14,816 nucleotides of DNA from Candidatus Parcubacteria bacterium (GTDB lineage Bacteria > Patescibacteriota > Minisyncoccia > JAHIHE01 > JAGLIN01): the NCBI GenBank assembly GCA_023142975.1, contig JAGLIN010000034.1:1-14816 (forward strand), given 5' to 3'. The notes beneath the pieces were generated by a model. It made no database searches. It saw only the letters and a list, made by a program, of their open reading frames with translations, and was not told where the DNA came from. Each line of letters opens with the position of its first letter. Within the stretch, counting starts at the first letter, position 1. The position numbers were made by a program, and so were the translations under genes. This document shows, piece by piece, positions 4,451 to 11,653 of this stretch.

Positions 4451-4957
4451 ATGATTATTTTAGGTATTGATCCCGGAACAGCGATAACTGGTTATGGCGT
4501 GATAGAAAATAAGCAAGGCAAAGTAGAGGCCGTGGATTATGGTTGTATTCTGACAGACAAGAAATTAAAAATGCCGGAGCGGCTTGATTTTTTGGGCGAG
4601 GAGCTGGGAAAAATAATGAAAAAATATAAACCTCAAGCGATGGCGGTGGAGGAATTGTTTTTCTTTAAGAACGCAAAAACAATTATTACCGTCGGACAAG
4701 CGCGCGGGGTTATTTTATTTATTGGCAAAAATATTGGCAAAAAACGGGGGCTTGACATTTATGAGTACACTCCTTTACAGGTCAAGCAAGCGGTGGTAGG
4801 ATATGGACGCGCGGATAAAAATCAGGTTCAGCAGATGGTTAAGTCTATTTTGGGCTTAAATGAAGTGCCTGAGCCGGACGACGCCGCAGACGCGTTGGCG
4901 GTAGCAATTTGTTGCGCGAGTAGTATTAAATTTGAAGAGAAAGTAAATAGTAAATAG
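4451..4957 (+). CDS. ruvC: Holliday junction endodeoxyribonuclease RuvC
   Basis: The product is 168 residues, the usual RuvC length. The RNase-H-like fold is shown by MIILGIDPGTAITGYGVIE with catalytic D7, AVEELFF with E67, the GQARGV helix, YTPLQVKQAVVGYGRADK, and the C-terminal PDDAADALAVAI with the acidic pair D144/D147. It resolves Holliday junctions together with RuvAB, neither of which is in this window. The ATG at 4451 is chosen because the conserved GIDPG must lie a few residues from the N-terminus; an in-frame ATG at 4349 would overlap the preceding gene and add 34 unrelated residues. It follows the regulator gene by 65 nt; a weak TTGCCG-17-TTTAAT pair spans the previous stop. It ends in TAG directly followed by TAA. 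Confidence 0.96.
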   Translation: MIILGIDPGTAITGYGVIENKQGKVEAVDYGCILTDKKLKMPERLDFLGEELGKIMKKYKPQAMAVEELFFFKNAKTIITVGQARGVILFIGKNIGKKRGLDIYEYTPLQVKQAVVGYGRADKNQVQQMVKSILGLNEVPEPDDAADALAVAICCASSIKFEEKVNSK

Positions 4958-4967
4958 TAATTATTTC

Positions 4968-5092
4968 TTGTCATTGCGAGGAGCTCCGCAGAGCGACGCG
5001 GCAATCCCGTGATTAAATTCCCTGTATGTAGTTACGGGATTGCTTCGTCATTCCGTTCCGCTATCGCTCCACTCCATTCCTCGCAATGACAA
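4968..5092. repeat. 125-bp imperfect palindromic repeat (TTGTCATTGCGAG type)
   Basis: The ends are perfect inverted repeats, TTGTCATTGCGAGGA (4968-4982) and TCCTCGCAATGACAA (5078-5092). Inner arms carry GGCAATCCCGT and ACGGGATTGC. Sequence of this kind (TCATTGCGAG...GGCAATC...CTCGCAATGA) occurs as dispersed repeats in many unrelated bacterial genomes, including CPR. It fills most of the gap between ruvC and the 7TM gene. No transposase is nearby. Confidence 0.85.
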
Positions 5093-5121
5093 TAAAATTC
5101 ATAATTCATAACTCAAATCCT

Positions 5122-5769
5122 ATGTCCAACATAATCCAACTCATCGCTTCCCAAGGCGTGAGTATCGAAACAATTTATTTAATTCTCGCGTTGCCTTTTG
5201 TCGCTACTTTGATTGCGGCGTTTCGGCAGTTGATTGGAGTCAAATCGTTTGGTATTTATACGCCATTAGTCTTGACTTTCGCTTTTTGGGCGATTGGAAT
5301 TAAATATGGAATAGCTATTTTCTTGGTTATTTTTATAACTGGAACAGCAGTGAGGTATATCTTGAGAAATTTTCGCTTATTGTATATGCCGAGAATGGCG
5401 ATTGTTTTGACGGTGATTAGTTTAGCGATTTTAGCGCTACTGGCAGTTGGCGGGTATTTAAATAAAACTGGACTAGCGGCAACTTCTATTTTGCCGATTT
5501 TAATTTTGATAACTTTAATAGAAAAATTTATTTCCACTCAAGTTGAAAAAGGATTTAGAACAGCAGCAGTTCTTTCTATTGAAACGCTTGTTATTTCCAT
5601 TGCCTGCTATTATTTTATCATCTGGGATATTTTCAAAAATTTAGTTCTTGATCATCCAGAATATATTTTGTTATTATTTGTTATCAATATCTTCTTAGGC
5701 CGCTGGACTGGAATTCGTTTGAGCGAGTATTTGAGGTTTAGGGAGGTTATGAAGAATGTTGATAAATAA
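5122..5769 (+). CDS. 7TM membrane protein (inactive-transglutaminase-associated 7TM family)
   Basis: The 215-residue protein has about seven hydrophobic segments: roughly 16-37, 43-60, 61-80, 92-112, 115-133, 146-168 and 178-196. The stretch GVKSFGIYTPLVL just after the first helix matches the G.(K/R)(T/S)FG...P signature of the 7TM domain that in other bacteria is fused to an inactive transglutaminase. No transglutaminase domain is present here, so this is the membrane part alone. In many bacteria this family sits beside an alpha-L-glutamate-ligase-like ATP-grasp and a retropepsin-like protease; exactly that fused pair follows 21 nt downstream. The likely role is a membrane partner or sensor for the ligase/protease. 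The ATG at 5122 is chosen over 5086, which lies inside the palindromic repeat. No convincing promoter or ribosome-binding site is seen. Confidence 0.82.
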   Translation: MSNIIQLIASQGVSIETIYLILALPFVATLIAAFRQLIGVKSFGIYTPLVLTFAFWAIGIKYGIAIFLVIFITGTAVRYILRNFRLLYMPRMAIVLTVISLAILALLAVGGYLNKTGLAATSILPILILITLIEKFISTQVEKGFRTAAVLSIETLVISIACYYFIIWDIFKNLVLDHPEYILLLFVINIFLGRWTGIRLSEYLRFREVMKNVDK

Positions 5770-5790
5770 ATTTCTTAATCCAATTTAATT

Positions 5791-7341
5791 ATGTTTACTT
5801 TCCTCAAAAACAGCAAAGGTCTCCTCGGGATGAACGCGAGAAACCTTTCTTATATCAGACCAAATAATCTTCAGGGCGCGATTCATCTTGCGAATAATAA
5901 ACTGCGGAGCAAGGAAGCGCTTTTTAAGGCTGGAATTCCAGTTCCTAAAATCTATGGCGTTATTAGAAACAGAAAAGAGCTGGAAGTTTTTAAATGGGAC
6001 GACTTGCCGAAAAGTTTTGTTTTGAAGCCGAATTGCGGAAGCGGCGGGAAAGGGATCAAAGTAATTTTTGGACAGAAAAAAGATCAAAGCTGGGTTTCAA
6101 CAGAAGGCGGAAAAATGACGATCAAGGATTTGCGAAATCATGTTATGGATATTTTTGAAGGATTCTATTCTTTTTCAGGAGCTTCCGATATCGCTTTTTT
6201 TGAAGAGAGAATTAAACTTTTAAAAATTCTCAAGCCATATTCTTACAAAGGAATTCCTGATATCAGGGTAATTGTCTATAACAAAGTTCCTGTGATGGCG
6301 ATGCTTCGTTTGCCGACAAAAGAATCTGGCGGAAAAGCGAATTTGCATATGGGTGGAATAGGATTGGGCGTTGATATTGCTACGGGCGTGACAACCAATG
6401 CTGTGATGCATGATCAGCTTATTGAAAAAACGCCAGACACAAAATTCAAATTAAGCGGAATTAGAATTCCTCAGTGGAAAGAAATTTTAGAAATCGCGAT
6501 TAAATGCCAGGAGATTTCAAAGCTGGGATATATCGGAGTTGATATCGCGATTGACAGCGAACGCGGACCAGTAGTTTTGGAAGTAAACGCCCACGCGGGA
6601 CTTTCTATTCAGATCGCCAATTTGGCGCCGCTCAAATATAGATTAAAAAAAGTAAGCGGGTTGAAAGTAAAAAACGAAGCGCATGGAATTAGAATCGCGC
6701 AAGATTTATTTGGCGGCGAGGTTGAAGAAGAGATTGAAGATATTTCCGGGAAGCAGGTTTTGGGAATTATTGAGACGATTAAGATAGGAATTATGAATCC
6801 CGAGGACTCGGGATTAGGAATTAAGAATGAAGAAATTGGAAAAGAAGCTGGAATTGAAATCGCAAAAGGCTCCACACGGAGTATGGAGCCAACAAAAATA
6901 CCCCTCTCAAGAGGGGAATTAGAGGAAATAGAGTTGAAGGCGAAAATAGACACGGGCGCGGACCGTTCGTCGATAGATGAGGAGTTGGCGAGAAAGTTAG
7001 GTTATGAGAAAGTAATAGATGAATTTAAAGAAGTCGTTAAAGATTTAGAAATAGAAAATAACGTGACTAAAGAGATTTTAGATGAAAAAATAAAAGACAA
7101 ATTAGATAAATGGGGCGATGATTTTGACACGGTTGTCATCAAATCCAGCCATGGTGTTTCTTATCGCTTGCTTATAAAAATGAATATAGAACTATCAGGA
7201 ATTAAATTAATTTCCAAAATGTCCGTGACGGATAGAAGCCATTTAGAGTTTCCAGTTATAATAGGGCGGAGGAGTTTGGGGAGATTTTTGGTGGATCCGA
7301 GTAAAAAGACGAGGGCGGTTTTTGGGAAGGATGCAAAATAA
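5791..7341 (+). CDS. fusion of alpha-L-glutamate-ligase-like ATP-grasp with retropepsin-like aspartic protease
   Basis: A 516-residue two-domain protein. Residues 1-310 are a RimK-related ATP-grasp: family N-terminus GLLGMNARNLSYI, K79 in SFVLKPN, the GSGGKG loop (83-88), DIRVIVY near 157-163, GYIGVDIAID with D251, and EVNAHAG with metal-binding E264 and N266. Residues about 378-510 are a retropepsin-like protease of the family once annotated as ATP-dependent zinc protease (RimB type): the active-site motif is KIDTGADRSS with D387, and the distal part is DRSHLEFPVIIGRRSL. These are usually separate neighbouring genes; fusion couples a putative amino-acid ligase to its putative eraser. The linker (about 335-376) is encoded by three palindromes, so it is probably not conserved. 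It lies 21 nt after the 7TM gene and 22 nt before the metallopeptidase gene. The substrate is unknown; glutamate ligation is inferred from the family. Confidence 0.88.
   Translation: MFTFLKNSKGLLGMNARNLSYIRPNNLQGAIHLANNKLRSKEALFKAGIPVPKIYGVIRNRKELEVFKWDDLPKSFVLKPNCGSGGKGIKVIFGQKKDQSWVSTEGGKMTIKDLRNHVMDIFEGFYSFSGASDIAFFEERIKLLKILKPYSYKGIPDIRVIVYNKVPVMAMLRLPTKESGGKANLHMGGIGLGVDIATGVTTNAVMHDQLIEKTPDTKFKLSGIRIPQWKEILEIAIKCQEISKLGYIGVDIAIDSERGPVVLEVNAHAGLSIQIANLAPLKYRLKKVSGLKVKNEAHGIRIAQDLFGGEVEEEIEDISGKQVLGIIETIKIGIMNPEDSGLGIKNEEIGKEAGIEIAKGSTRSMEPTKIPLSRGELEEIELKAKIDTGADRSSIDEELARKLGYEKVIDEFKEVVKDLEIENNVTKEILDEKIKDKLDKWGDDFDTVVIKSSHGVSYRLLIKMNIELSGIKLISKMSVTDRSHLEFPVIIGRRSLGRFLVDPSKKTRAVFGKDAK
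6796..6916. repeat. three successive palindromes inside the coding sequence
   Basis: AATCCCGAG/CTCGGGATT (6796-6815, 2-nt spacer), GGCTCCA/TGGAGCC (6868-6890, 9-nt spacer) and CCCCTCT/AGAGGGG (6901-6916, 2-nt spacer) all have perfect arms and remain in frame. They cover codons of about residues 336-376 of the fusion protein, exactly between its two domains. Palindromes of these forms (CCCCTCTCAAGAGGGG in particular) look like dispersed repeat elements. Confidence 0.75.
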
Positions 7342-7363
7342 TTATTAACATTAGAGTAAACTT

Positions 7364-9094
7364 ATGAAGCACGAAGAACCAAAAGCAGAATCATCAATAA
7401 AATCAACAATTTCTGAAATTAAAAAAGCGGAAGAGAGAAAGGAAGTGGAAGATGAAGTAGTGGAAATAAAAAAGAAAACAGTAGCGGAAGCAATAAAAAA
7501 CGAAATGCTGGGTTGTAATGAAAATGAAATAAAATCAACAGTAGAAGAACTTGAAATAAATCCAGAACTGGAGGAACTGATTAAATACTCCGGTGAAATA
7601 AATGAAATTGTGAAAAAATATGATACATTTTCTTTTATTAAACCAAAAGGCAGAAATGGAATAAGTTATGAAGAAGAATTTAATTTATTTCTTGAAAAGA
7701 TGGAAAAATATCTTGATGATGAAAGAGATATTAGTGACGAAGAATATCTTGAAATGTGTCCTGTTTTTACATATCCCGAAATAGAAAAAATAGAAATTGA
7801 AGATTTGGAAAATAGAGTGTCAAAACTAAAAGAATTGGAAGAAGAAATCAAAAGTAAGTGTGAAAGTGAAAATATCGCTAAAATCGCTTTTGAGTTAATA
7901 GAGATAGCAGAAGCTAAAATAAATTTTCATAAACATTTAAAAGAAGGAGATTTGAAAAAAGCTTTTGAGAGTTCTAAAATTATTTATGGGAATATTAATG
8001 ACGATTTATGTTTAAAGGCAAACGAAGCTTACGAGCAAAATTTGGCGTTTTTAGAAAACAAAGCGGAAAAATCAGAGCTGGAGATTACTTTAGAAAACAA
8101 TGAATTTGATGCTGAGGATATAAAAAATTATTTTGAGATAGCTATAGTAAAAGCTGGGTTAAAAGATAGTGGCTATGAAGCTGTTATTGACAACAGTGTT
8201 AGTAATATTACTACAGCAAGAGAAGGCACTTCTAAATATAATCATCCCGTTGTTTTAATACCGCCAGATAAGAAAGTCAACGGGATTAGGCTTCTTGAGC
8301 TTGTTGCTCATGAAATAGGCAGGCATGTTGTGACCGATGTTTATAATACAAAGCAGGGGCTTAAAGGAGGAATGGGAAAAGGATGGGATGTATCCAGTGA
8401 GGGAATTGCAATGAAAAGCGAGAGGGAAATAAGAAAAACAATATTTAATGATTTAGATCCGTCTTTTAAATACAACAGTAATAAAATATATTTCGTTTTA
8501 GCGATGGAGAAAATAAAAGATGGATATAATTTTGCCCAAGTTTATAAATATCTTTACGATTTAAACTACAAAGAAGAATTGTATAAAAGCGGATATTATA
8601 ATTTGAAAGATGAATCTGAAGATTTGGATAATAAAGACAGAAATTTAGAAAATAAAATTGCTGATTTGGAAAAAGAAAGCAAATTAAAAGCGATTGACTC
8701 TGTGGAAAAAATATGTCTAAGAATTTTTAGAGGATTTGATCCGAAGCAAGGAGGAATGTATTTTCCAAAAGATAAAATTTATTTTGAAGGAGAAGTCCAA
8801 GCGTTTGAAATGGATGAAATAGAGTCTGGGCAAGAGCTGGAAAAGTATTTGCGTTTGTCAAAAGTAGATCCCAAGTTTATATCATATTTAATAAAGATGG
8901 GAGCGTACACTTACAAAAAAGGTTTGCAAATGGCAAAAGATGTTGCTAAGCAAATTTGGCAAGACAAGGGCTGGACAGCGGATTATATAAAAGAAAAAGG
9001 ATGGTATGACGAGAATACTCCAAAACATTTAGGACAATGGGGCTATAGAGATAAATATATGAATGAAGAGAAAACTGGATTGAAAGACGAATAA
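7364..9094 (+). CDS. DUF1704/MATCAP-family metallopeptidase
   Basis: A 576-residue soluble protein. Residues 1-90 are acidic and helical without a recognised domain. Residues about 95-510 match DUF1704 (the QEGLA-motif family, related to the eukaryotic tubulin carboxypeptidase MATCAP): the long helical N-part, VAHEIGRHVV with the zinc motif H316-E-I-G-R-H320, the SSEGIA variant of QEGLA with likely third ligand E346, and the late FRGFDPKQGGMYFPKDKIYFEG block. All metal-binding residues are present, so activity is expected; the substrate is unknown. After about 540 comes a tail ending WGYRDKYMNEEKTGLKDE. It lies 22 nt after the ligase/protease fusion and 20 nt before a second ATP-grasp gene. 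A peptidase of a tubulin-detyrosinase family directly beside a ligase suggests writer/eraser pairing. A relic of another copy of its C-terminus is at about 11453-11562. Confidence 0.87.
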   Translation: MKHEEPKAESSIKSTISEIKKAEERKEVEDEVVEIKKKTVAEAIKNEMLGCNENEIKSTVEELEINPELEELIKYSGEINEIVKKYDTFSFIKPKGRNGISYEEEFNLFLEKMEKYLDDERDISDEEYLEMCPVFTYPEIEKIEIEDLENRVSKLKELEEEIKSKCESENIAKIAFELIEIAEAKINFHKHLKEGDLKKAFESSKIIYGNINDDLCLKANEAYEQNLAFLENKAEKSELEITLENNEFDAEDIKNYFEIAIVKAGLKDSGYEAVIDNSVSNITTAREGTSKYNHPVVLIPPDKKVNGIRLLELVAHEIGRHVVTDVYNTKQGLKGGMGKGWDVSSEGIAMKSEREIRKTIFNDLDPSFKYNSNKIYFVLAMEKIKDGYNFAQVYKYLYDLNYKEELYKSGYYNLKDESEDLDNKDRNLENKIADLEKESKLKAIDSVEKICLRIFRGFDPKQGGMYFPKDKIYFEGEVQAFEMDEIESGQELEKYLRLSKVDPKFISYLIKMGAYTYKKGLQMAKDVAKQIWQDKGWTADYIKEKGWYDENTPKHLGQWGYRDKYMNEEKTGLKDE

Positions 9095-9114
9095 TAATTA
9101 TTATAAGAAAGAAT

Positions 9115-10380
9115 ATGAAAACAAAAAACATCATCTTATTTGTTGGAAATGTTCCTAATAGATATATAGAGGCTATTGGTGGAGTAGGAAAGAAAATAAA
9201 TCTTGATCTTGAAGTTGCTGTTGTAATGGATTTTAATGCTCAATTGTTGTTATCTTCAAAAAATAAGGAGAAGATAAACTATTTAATAAAATGTGACATT
9301 GAGAATGAAAAACAAATAAAAAAGAAATTAGAAAAAATAAAAAAACAAGTCGTAGCTGTTATTTTGGTTTTTGAAAATTTTGCTACCTTGTATTGCAATG
9401 TTTTAAAAATAATAAAACTTCAAAATAATCCACCAGCGGATTCAATCGAAAAAGGAGTTGATAAATCAAAGATGAGAAAAGCTTTCTTAAAATACGATTC
9501 TAAGATAACGCCGAAATTTATGCTTGTGAAAAATAGAAATAGCGTTGATCTGATTTCTAATAAAATAGGGTTTCCATGTATTTTAAAGCCAGCGCATTTA
9601 GACAGAAGTAAACTGGTAACAGTTTCCAATAACCTTAAAGAACTTAAAGAAAATTTAAACAGAACATTTACTGTCATAGACAAAATTTACAAAAAAGAAA
9701 ACAGGTACTATAAACCGATTGTGTTGGCTGAAGAATTTATGAATGGAAAAATGTATTCAGTTGATGCATACATTAACAGGGACCAGAAAATATATCTTAC
9801 TCCTTTTATATGCGAAATCCAAGCCAAAGAAGTAGGTATTGATGATTTTCATATTCACACTAGAATTGTTCCTTCCGATTTAAATAAGCAAGATATTAGA
9901 GACGCTTCTCTTGCGGCAAGAAAAAGTATTTTGGCGATTGGTTTAAGGAATATAGCGGCTCACATTGAACTTATAAAAACAAGAAACGGTTGGAAAATAG
10001 TTGAGATCGGACCGCGATTAGGAGCATATCGAAATATAATGTTAGATTTGTCTTATGGAATAAAACATATAGAGAATTATTTATCGGTTAGATTGGGCAA
10101 AAAACCTATAATTAAAAAGAAAATAGTCTCATACTCTGCTGTAGCAGAATTTTTTCCCGAAAAAGAAGGGCGGCTAAAGTCTATAGTTGGGATTAACAAA
10201 GTAAAAAAGTTAGATTCTTTTTTCAGTCTTGTAGTTAAAAATAAGACAGGTGAAAAAGTGGGATTAGCGAAAGACGGCTATTTGCACACATTGCGTATTA
10301 CATTAAATAACACAAATAAAAAAACTTTCTATGAAGATTTAGAAAGTATAAGAGATATTATAAAGATAAAAGTAAAATAA
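9115..10380 (+). CDS. ATP-grasp ligase, L-amino-acid-ligase-like
   Basis: A 421-residue protein with a pre-ATP-grasp Rossmann-like part (1-110: NIILFVGNVPNRYIEAI), then a central ATP-grasp: SKMRKAFLKY, CILKPA with K158, LAEEFMNGKMYSVDAYI with E206, AAHIELIKTRNGWKIVEIGPRLGA with E285, E297 and R301 (metal and substrate end). The C-terminal part (about 335-421: AVAEFFPEKEGRLKSIVGI, GEKVGLAKDGYLHTLRI) resembles the C-terminal domain of L-amino-acid ligases (LAL_C2 type). Such enzymes join amino acids or carboxylates to amines with ATP, via an acyl phosphate. The substrate cannot be told from sequence. It is the last gene of the four-gene rightward operon and converges on the acyltransferase gene 34 nt away. 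Confidence 0.84.
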   Translation: MKTKNIILFVGNVPNRYIEAIGGVGKKINLDLEVAVVMDFNAQLLLSSKNKEKINYLIKCDIENEKQIKKKLEKIKKQVVAVILVFENFATLYCNVLKIIKLQNNPPADSIEKGVDKSKMRKAFLKYDSKITPKFMLVKNRNSVDLISNKIGFPCILKPAHLDRSKLVTVSNNLKELKENLNRTFTVIDKIYKKENRYYKPIVLAEEFMNGKMYSVDAYINRDQKIYLTPFICEIQAKEVGIDDFHIHTRIVPSDLNKQDIRDASLAARKSILAIGLRNIAAHIELIKTRNGWKIVEIGPRLGAYRNIMLDLSYGIKHIENYLSVRLGKKPIIKKKIVSYSAVAEFFPEKEGRLKSIVGINKVKKLDSFFSLVVKNKTGEKVGLAKDGYLHTLRITLNNTNKKTFYEDLESIRDIIKIKVK

Positions 10381-10414
10381 CTTTGTAAAATACGATAAAA
10401 CATATTTTGCTAAA

Positions 10415-11308
10415 CTATTTCTTCATAAACATGTATTGTGGAAATTTTTCCAGGTGCCAAATTTCTTTCCATCCGGAATCGCCTCTTCTCGCGTCTAACG
10501 ATTTTGCTCTCATTTCTATAGCCCTTTCTATTTGTTTAAAGATAACATAGCTGCCGATATCTGGCATGTCTTTTTTATTAGTACCGGAATTAATATAAAC
10601 ATAAGTATCTTTATATTTTAGCGAAAAAGAAATAGCTTCTTTTTTGTCATTAACAACAAAAGATAACAGACAGAAATCAAAATCTAATTTAAGCAAATCG
10701 TGGAATATTTCACTACGATAAGGTTTGCTGAATGAGGATTTTTCTCCAAACGCTTTTCTATTTAAATTCATCATTAAATCCAAATCATCATAGTTGTTTG
10801 TAATTATGTTTGGTTTTAATGGTTCAACTAATTTTAATTTGTTTCTTAGCTTTTTTCTAGATCTTGCTTTAAACTTTTTAGCAAAGTAATCATCCCCGCT
10901 TTTCAATCCTGAAAGATCCGCGACATATTTATATCTGTAAACATCAAGAGATTTTGTAAACAGGTCTTCTCCAATAATACTTCTCAATTCTGCGGTTTGT
11001 GAAATAGAACCGTAAAACTGCGGGATACATTTTTTATACTCCGGTTTTATAAAAATACGATTGTCGCTCATAAAACTGCCGCCAAAGAATTCTAAATATC
11101 TTTTTTCTTCATTATATTGCAAAGGAAGCAGTCCGACAATTTTTTCTTTATCTAATCCTACATAAAAATGTAATGGATAATTAAAATATTTATAAAAGCA
11201 ATAACGAAAATTCCAATTGTCGCAAATTGTTTTGTCGGGAGTTAATTTCATCCAGACACTTTTTGCTTCTTCTATATTATCTATACGTTTAATTTTTAAG
11301 GTTTCCAT
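10415..11308 (-). CDS. GNAT-fold acyltransferase (FemAB / BioF2-like, Acetyltransf_6 type)
   Basis: A 297-residue protein. The N-terminal half has the divergent first GNAT lobe (FYVGLDKEKIVGLLPLQYNE, YLEFFGGSFMSDNRIF). The second half carries the recognisable domain: KKFKARSRKKLRNKLK, CLLSFVVNDKKEAISFSLKYKDTYVYINSGTN, GSYVIFKQIERAIEMRAKSLDARRGDSGWKE and YMFMKK. The D-x-R-R-G-D-S-G-W-K-E stretch is typical of this family. Relatives use acyl-CoA or, in Fem proteins, aminoacyl-tRNA to add amino acids to cell-wall or lipid acceptors. It is transcribed leftward, converging on the amidoligase operon, so it is a neighbour rather than an operon member. The ATG at 11308 lacks a good ribosome-binding site, and no clear promoter was found upstream. 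Confidence 0.8.
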   Translation of the reverse strand: METLKIKRIDNIEEAKSVWMKLTPDKTICDNWNFRYCFYKYFNYPLHFYVGLDKEKIVGLLPLQYNEEKRYLEFFGGSFMSDNRIFIKPEYKKCIPQFYGSISQTAELRSIIGEDLFTKSLDVYRYKYVADLSGLKSGDDYFAKKFKARSRKKLRNKLKLVEPLKPNIITNNYDDLDLMMNLNRKAFGEKSSFSKPYRSEIFHDLLKLDFDFCLLSFVVNDKKEAISFSLKYKDTYVYINSGTNKKDMPDIGSYVIFKQIERAIEMRAKSLDARRGDSGWKEIWHLEKFPQYMFMKK

Positions 11309-11452
11309 CTGGGCAATATTAATAAATTATTTTTTAACTTGTTTTTAAACATAATTGATTAAATCTATCTGTATCCTATAACATTAAAAAATTTTGTAAA
11401 TAGATACCTTTTAGCTATTTGTGAAATAATTGATATTTTATTTCCAGAGACG

Positions 11453-11562
11453 AAAGGGAAATATATAAAACGGTATGAAAAAACACCCAGATAGACAGGC
11501 ATTGGTCTCATCGGAAAGAGTTTGTGAATGAAGATATGACGGGATTAAAAGGCGAGGAATAG
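11453..11562 (+). pseudogene. frameshifted C-terminal relic of a second DUF1704/MATCAP gene
   Basis: Translated in two frames, this stretch matches the C-terminal tail of the 7364-9094 protein. The first part reads KGKYIKRYEKTPR (compare the parent's DYIKEKGWYDENTPK) until a TAG at 11492. A shifted frame then gives HWSHRKEFVNEDMTGLKGEE and TAG at 11560-11562, against QWGYRDKYMNEEKTGLKDE. The DNA similarity is diverged but alignable, with one indel causing the frameshift. It shows that a paralogue once lay here and decayed. It fills most of the gap between the acyltransferase gene and the toxin-antitoxin promoter. Confidence 0.75.
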
Positions 11563-11608
11563 AAATTTTAAAATTATAAAACAGAAGTTATAAAATAAAA
11601 ATTAAACC

Positions 11609-11637
11609 TTGACTAAATTATACCATTATGTTATCCT
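11609..11637 (+). promoter_or_regulatory. sigma-70 promoter of the AbiE-type operon, predicting a leaderless mRNA
   Basis: TTGACT (11609-11614) and TATCCT (11632-11637) are 17 nt apart. The expected start, 7 nt after the -10, is 11644, the A of the ATG, so the antitoxin mRNA is predicted to be leaderless. This agrees with the absence of a Shine-Dalgarno site. Confidence 0.65.
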
Positions 11638-11653
11638 GTACATATGAGTACAG
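11636..11653. promoter_or_regulatory. inverted repeat over the antitoxin start, candidate autorepressor operator
   Basis: CTGTAC (11636-11641) and GTACAG (11648-11653) are perfect 6-nt arms around a 6-nt spacer. The site overlaps the last bases of the -10 box, the predicted transcription start and the ATG. AbiEi antitoxins are known to repress their own promoter by binding inverted repeats, so this is a plausible operator. Confidence 0.5.

Noticed and set aside
4968..5092. Insertion sequence or novel structured RNA
   Set aside because: It matches the form of a widespread dispersed palindromic repeat, has no transposase and no promoter or T-tract of its own.
5086..5121. Upstream ATG start for the 7TM gene
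   Set aside because: It is inside the end of the dispersed palindromic repeat; the ATG at 5122 is more plausible.
10387..10408. AAAATA/TATTTT hairpin between the convergent ATP-grasp and acyltransferase genes
   Set aside because: Only six A-T pairs with a 10-nt loop; too weak to call a terminator, although a terminator is expected here.
11309..11452. Promoter for the leftward acyltransferase gene
   Set aside because: Several AT-rich partial matches exist, but none combines a credible -35, -10 and spacing.
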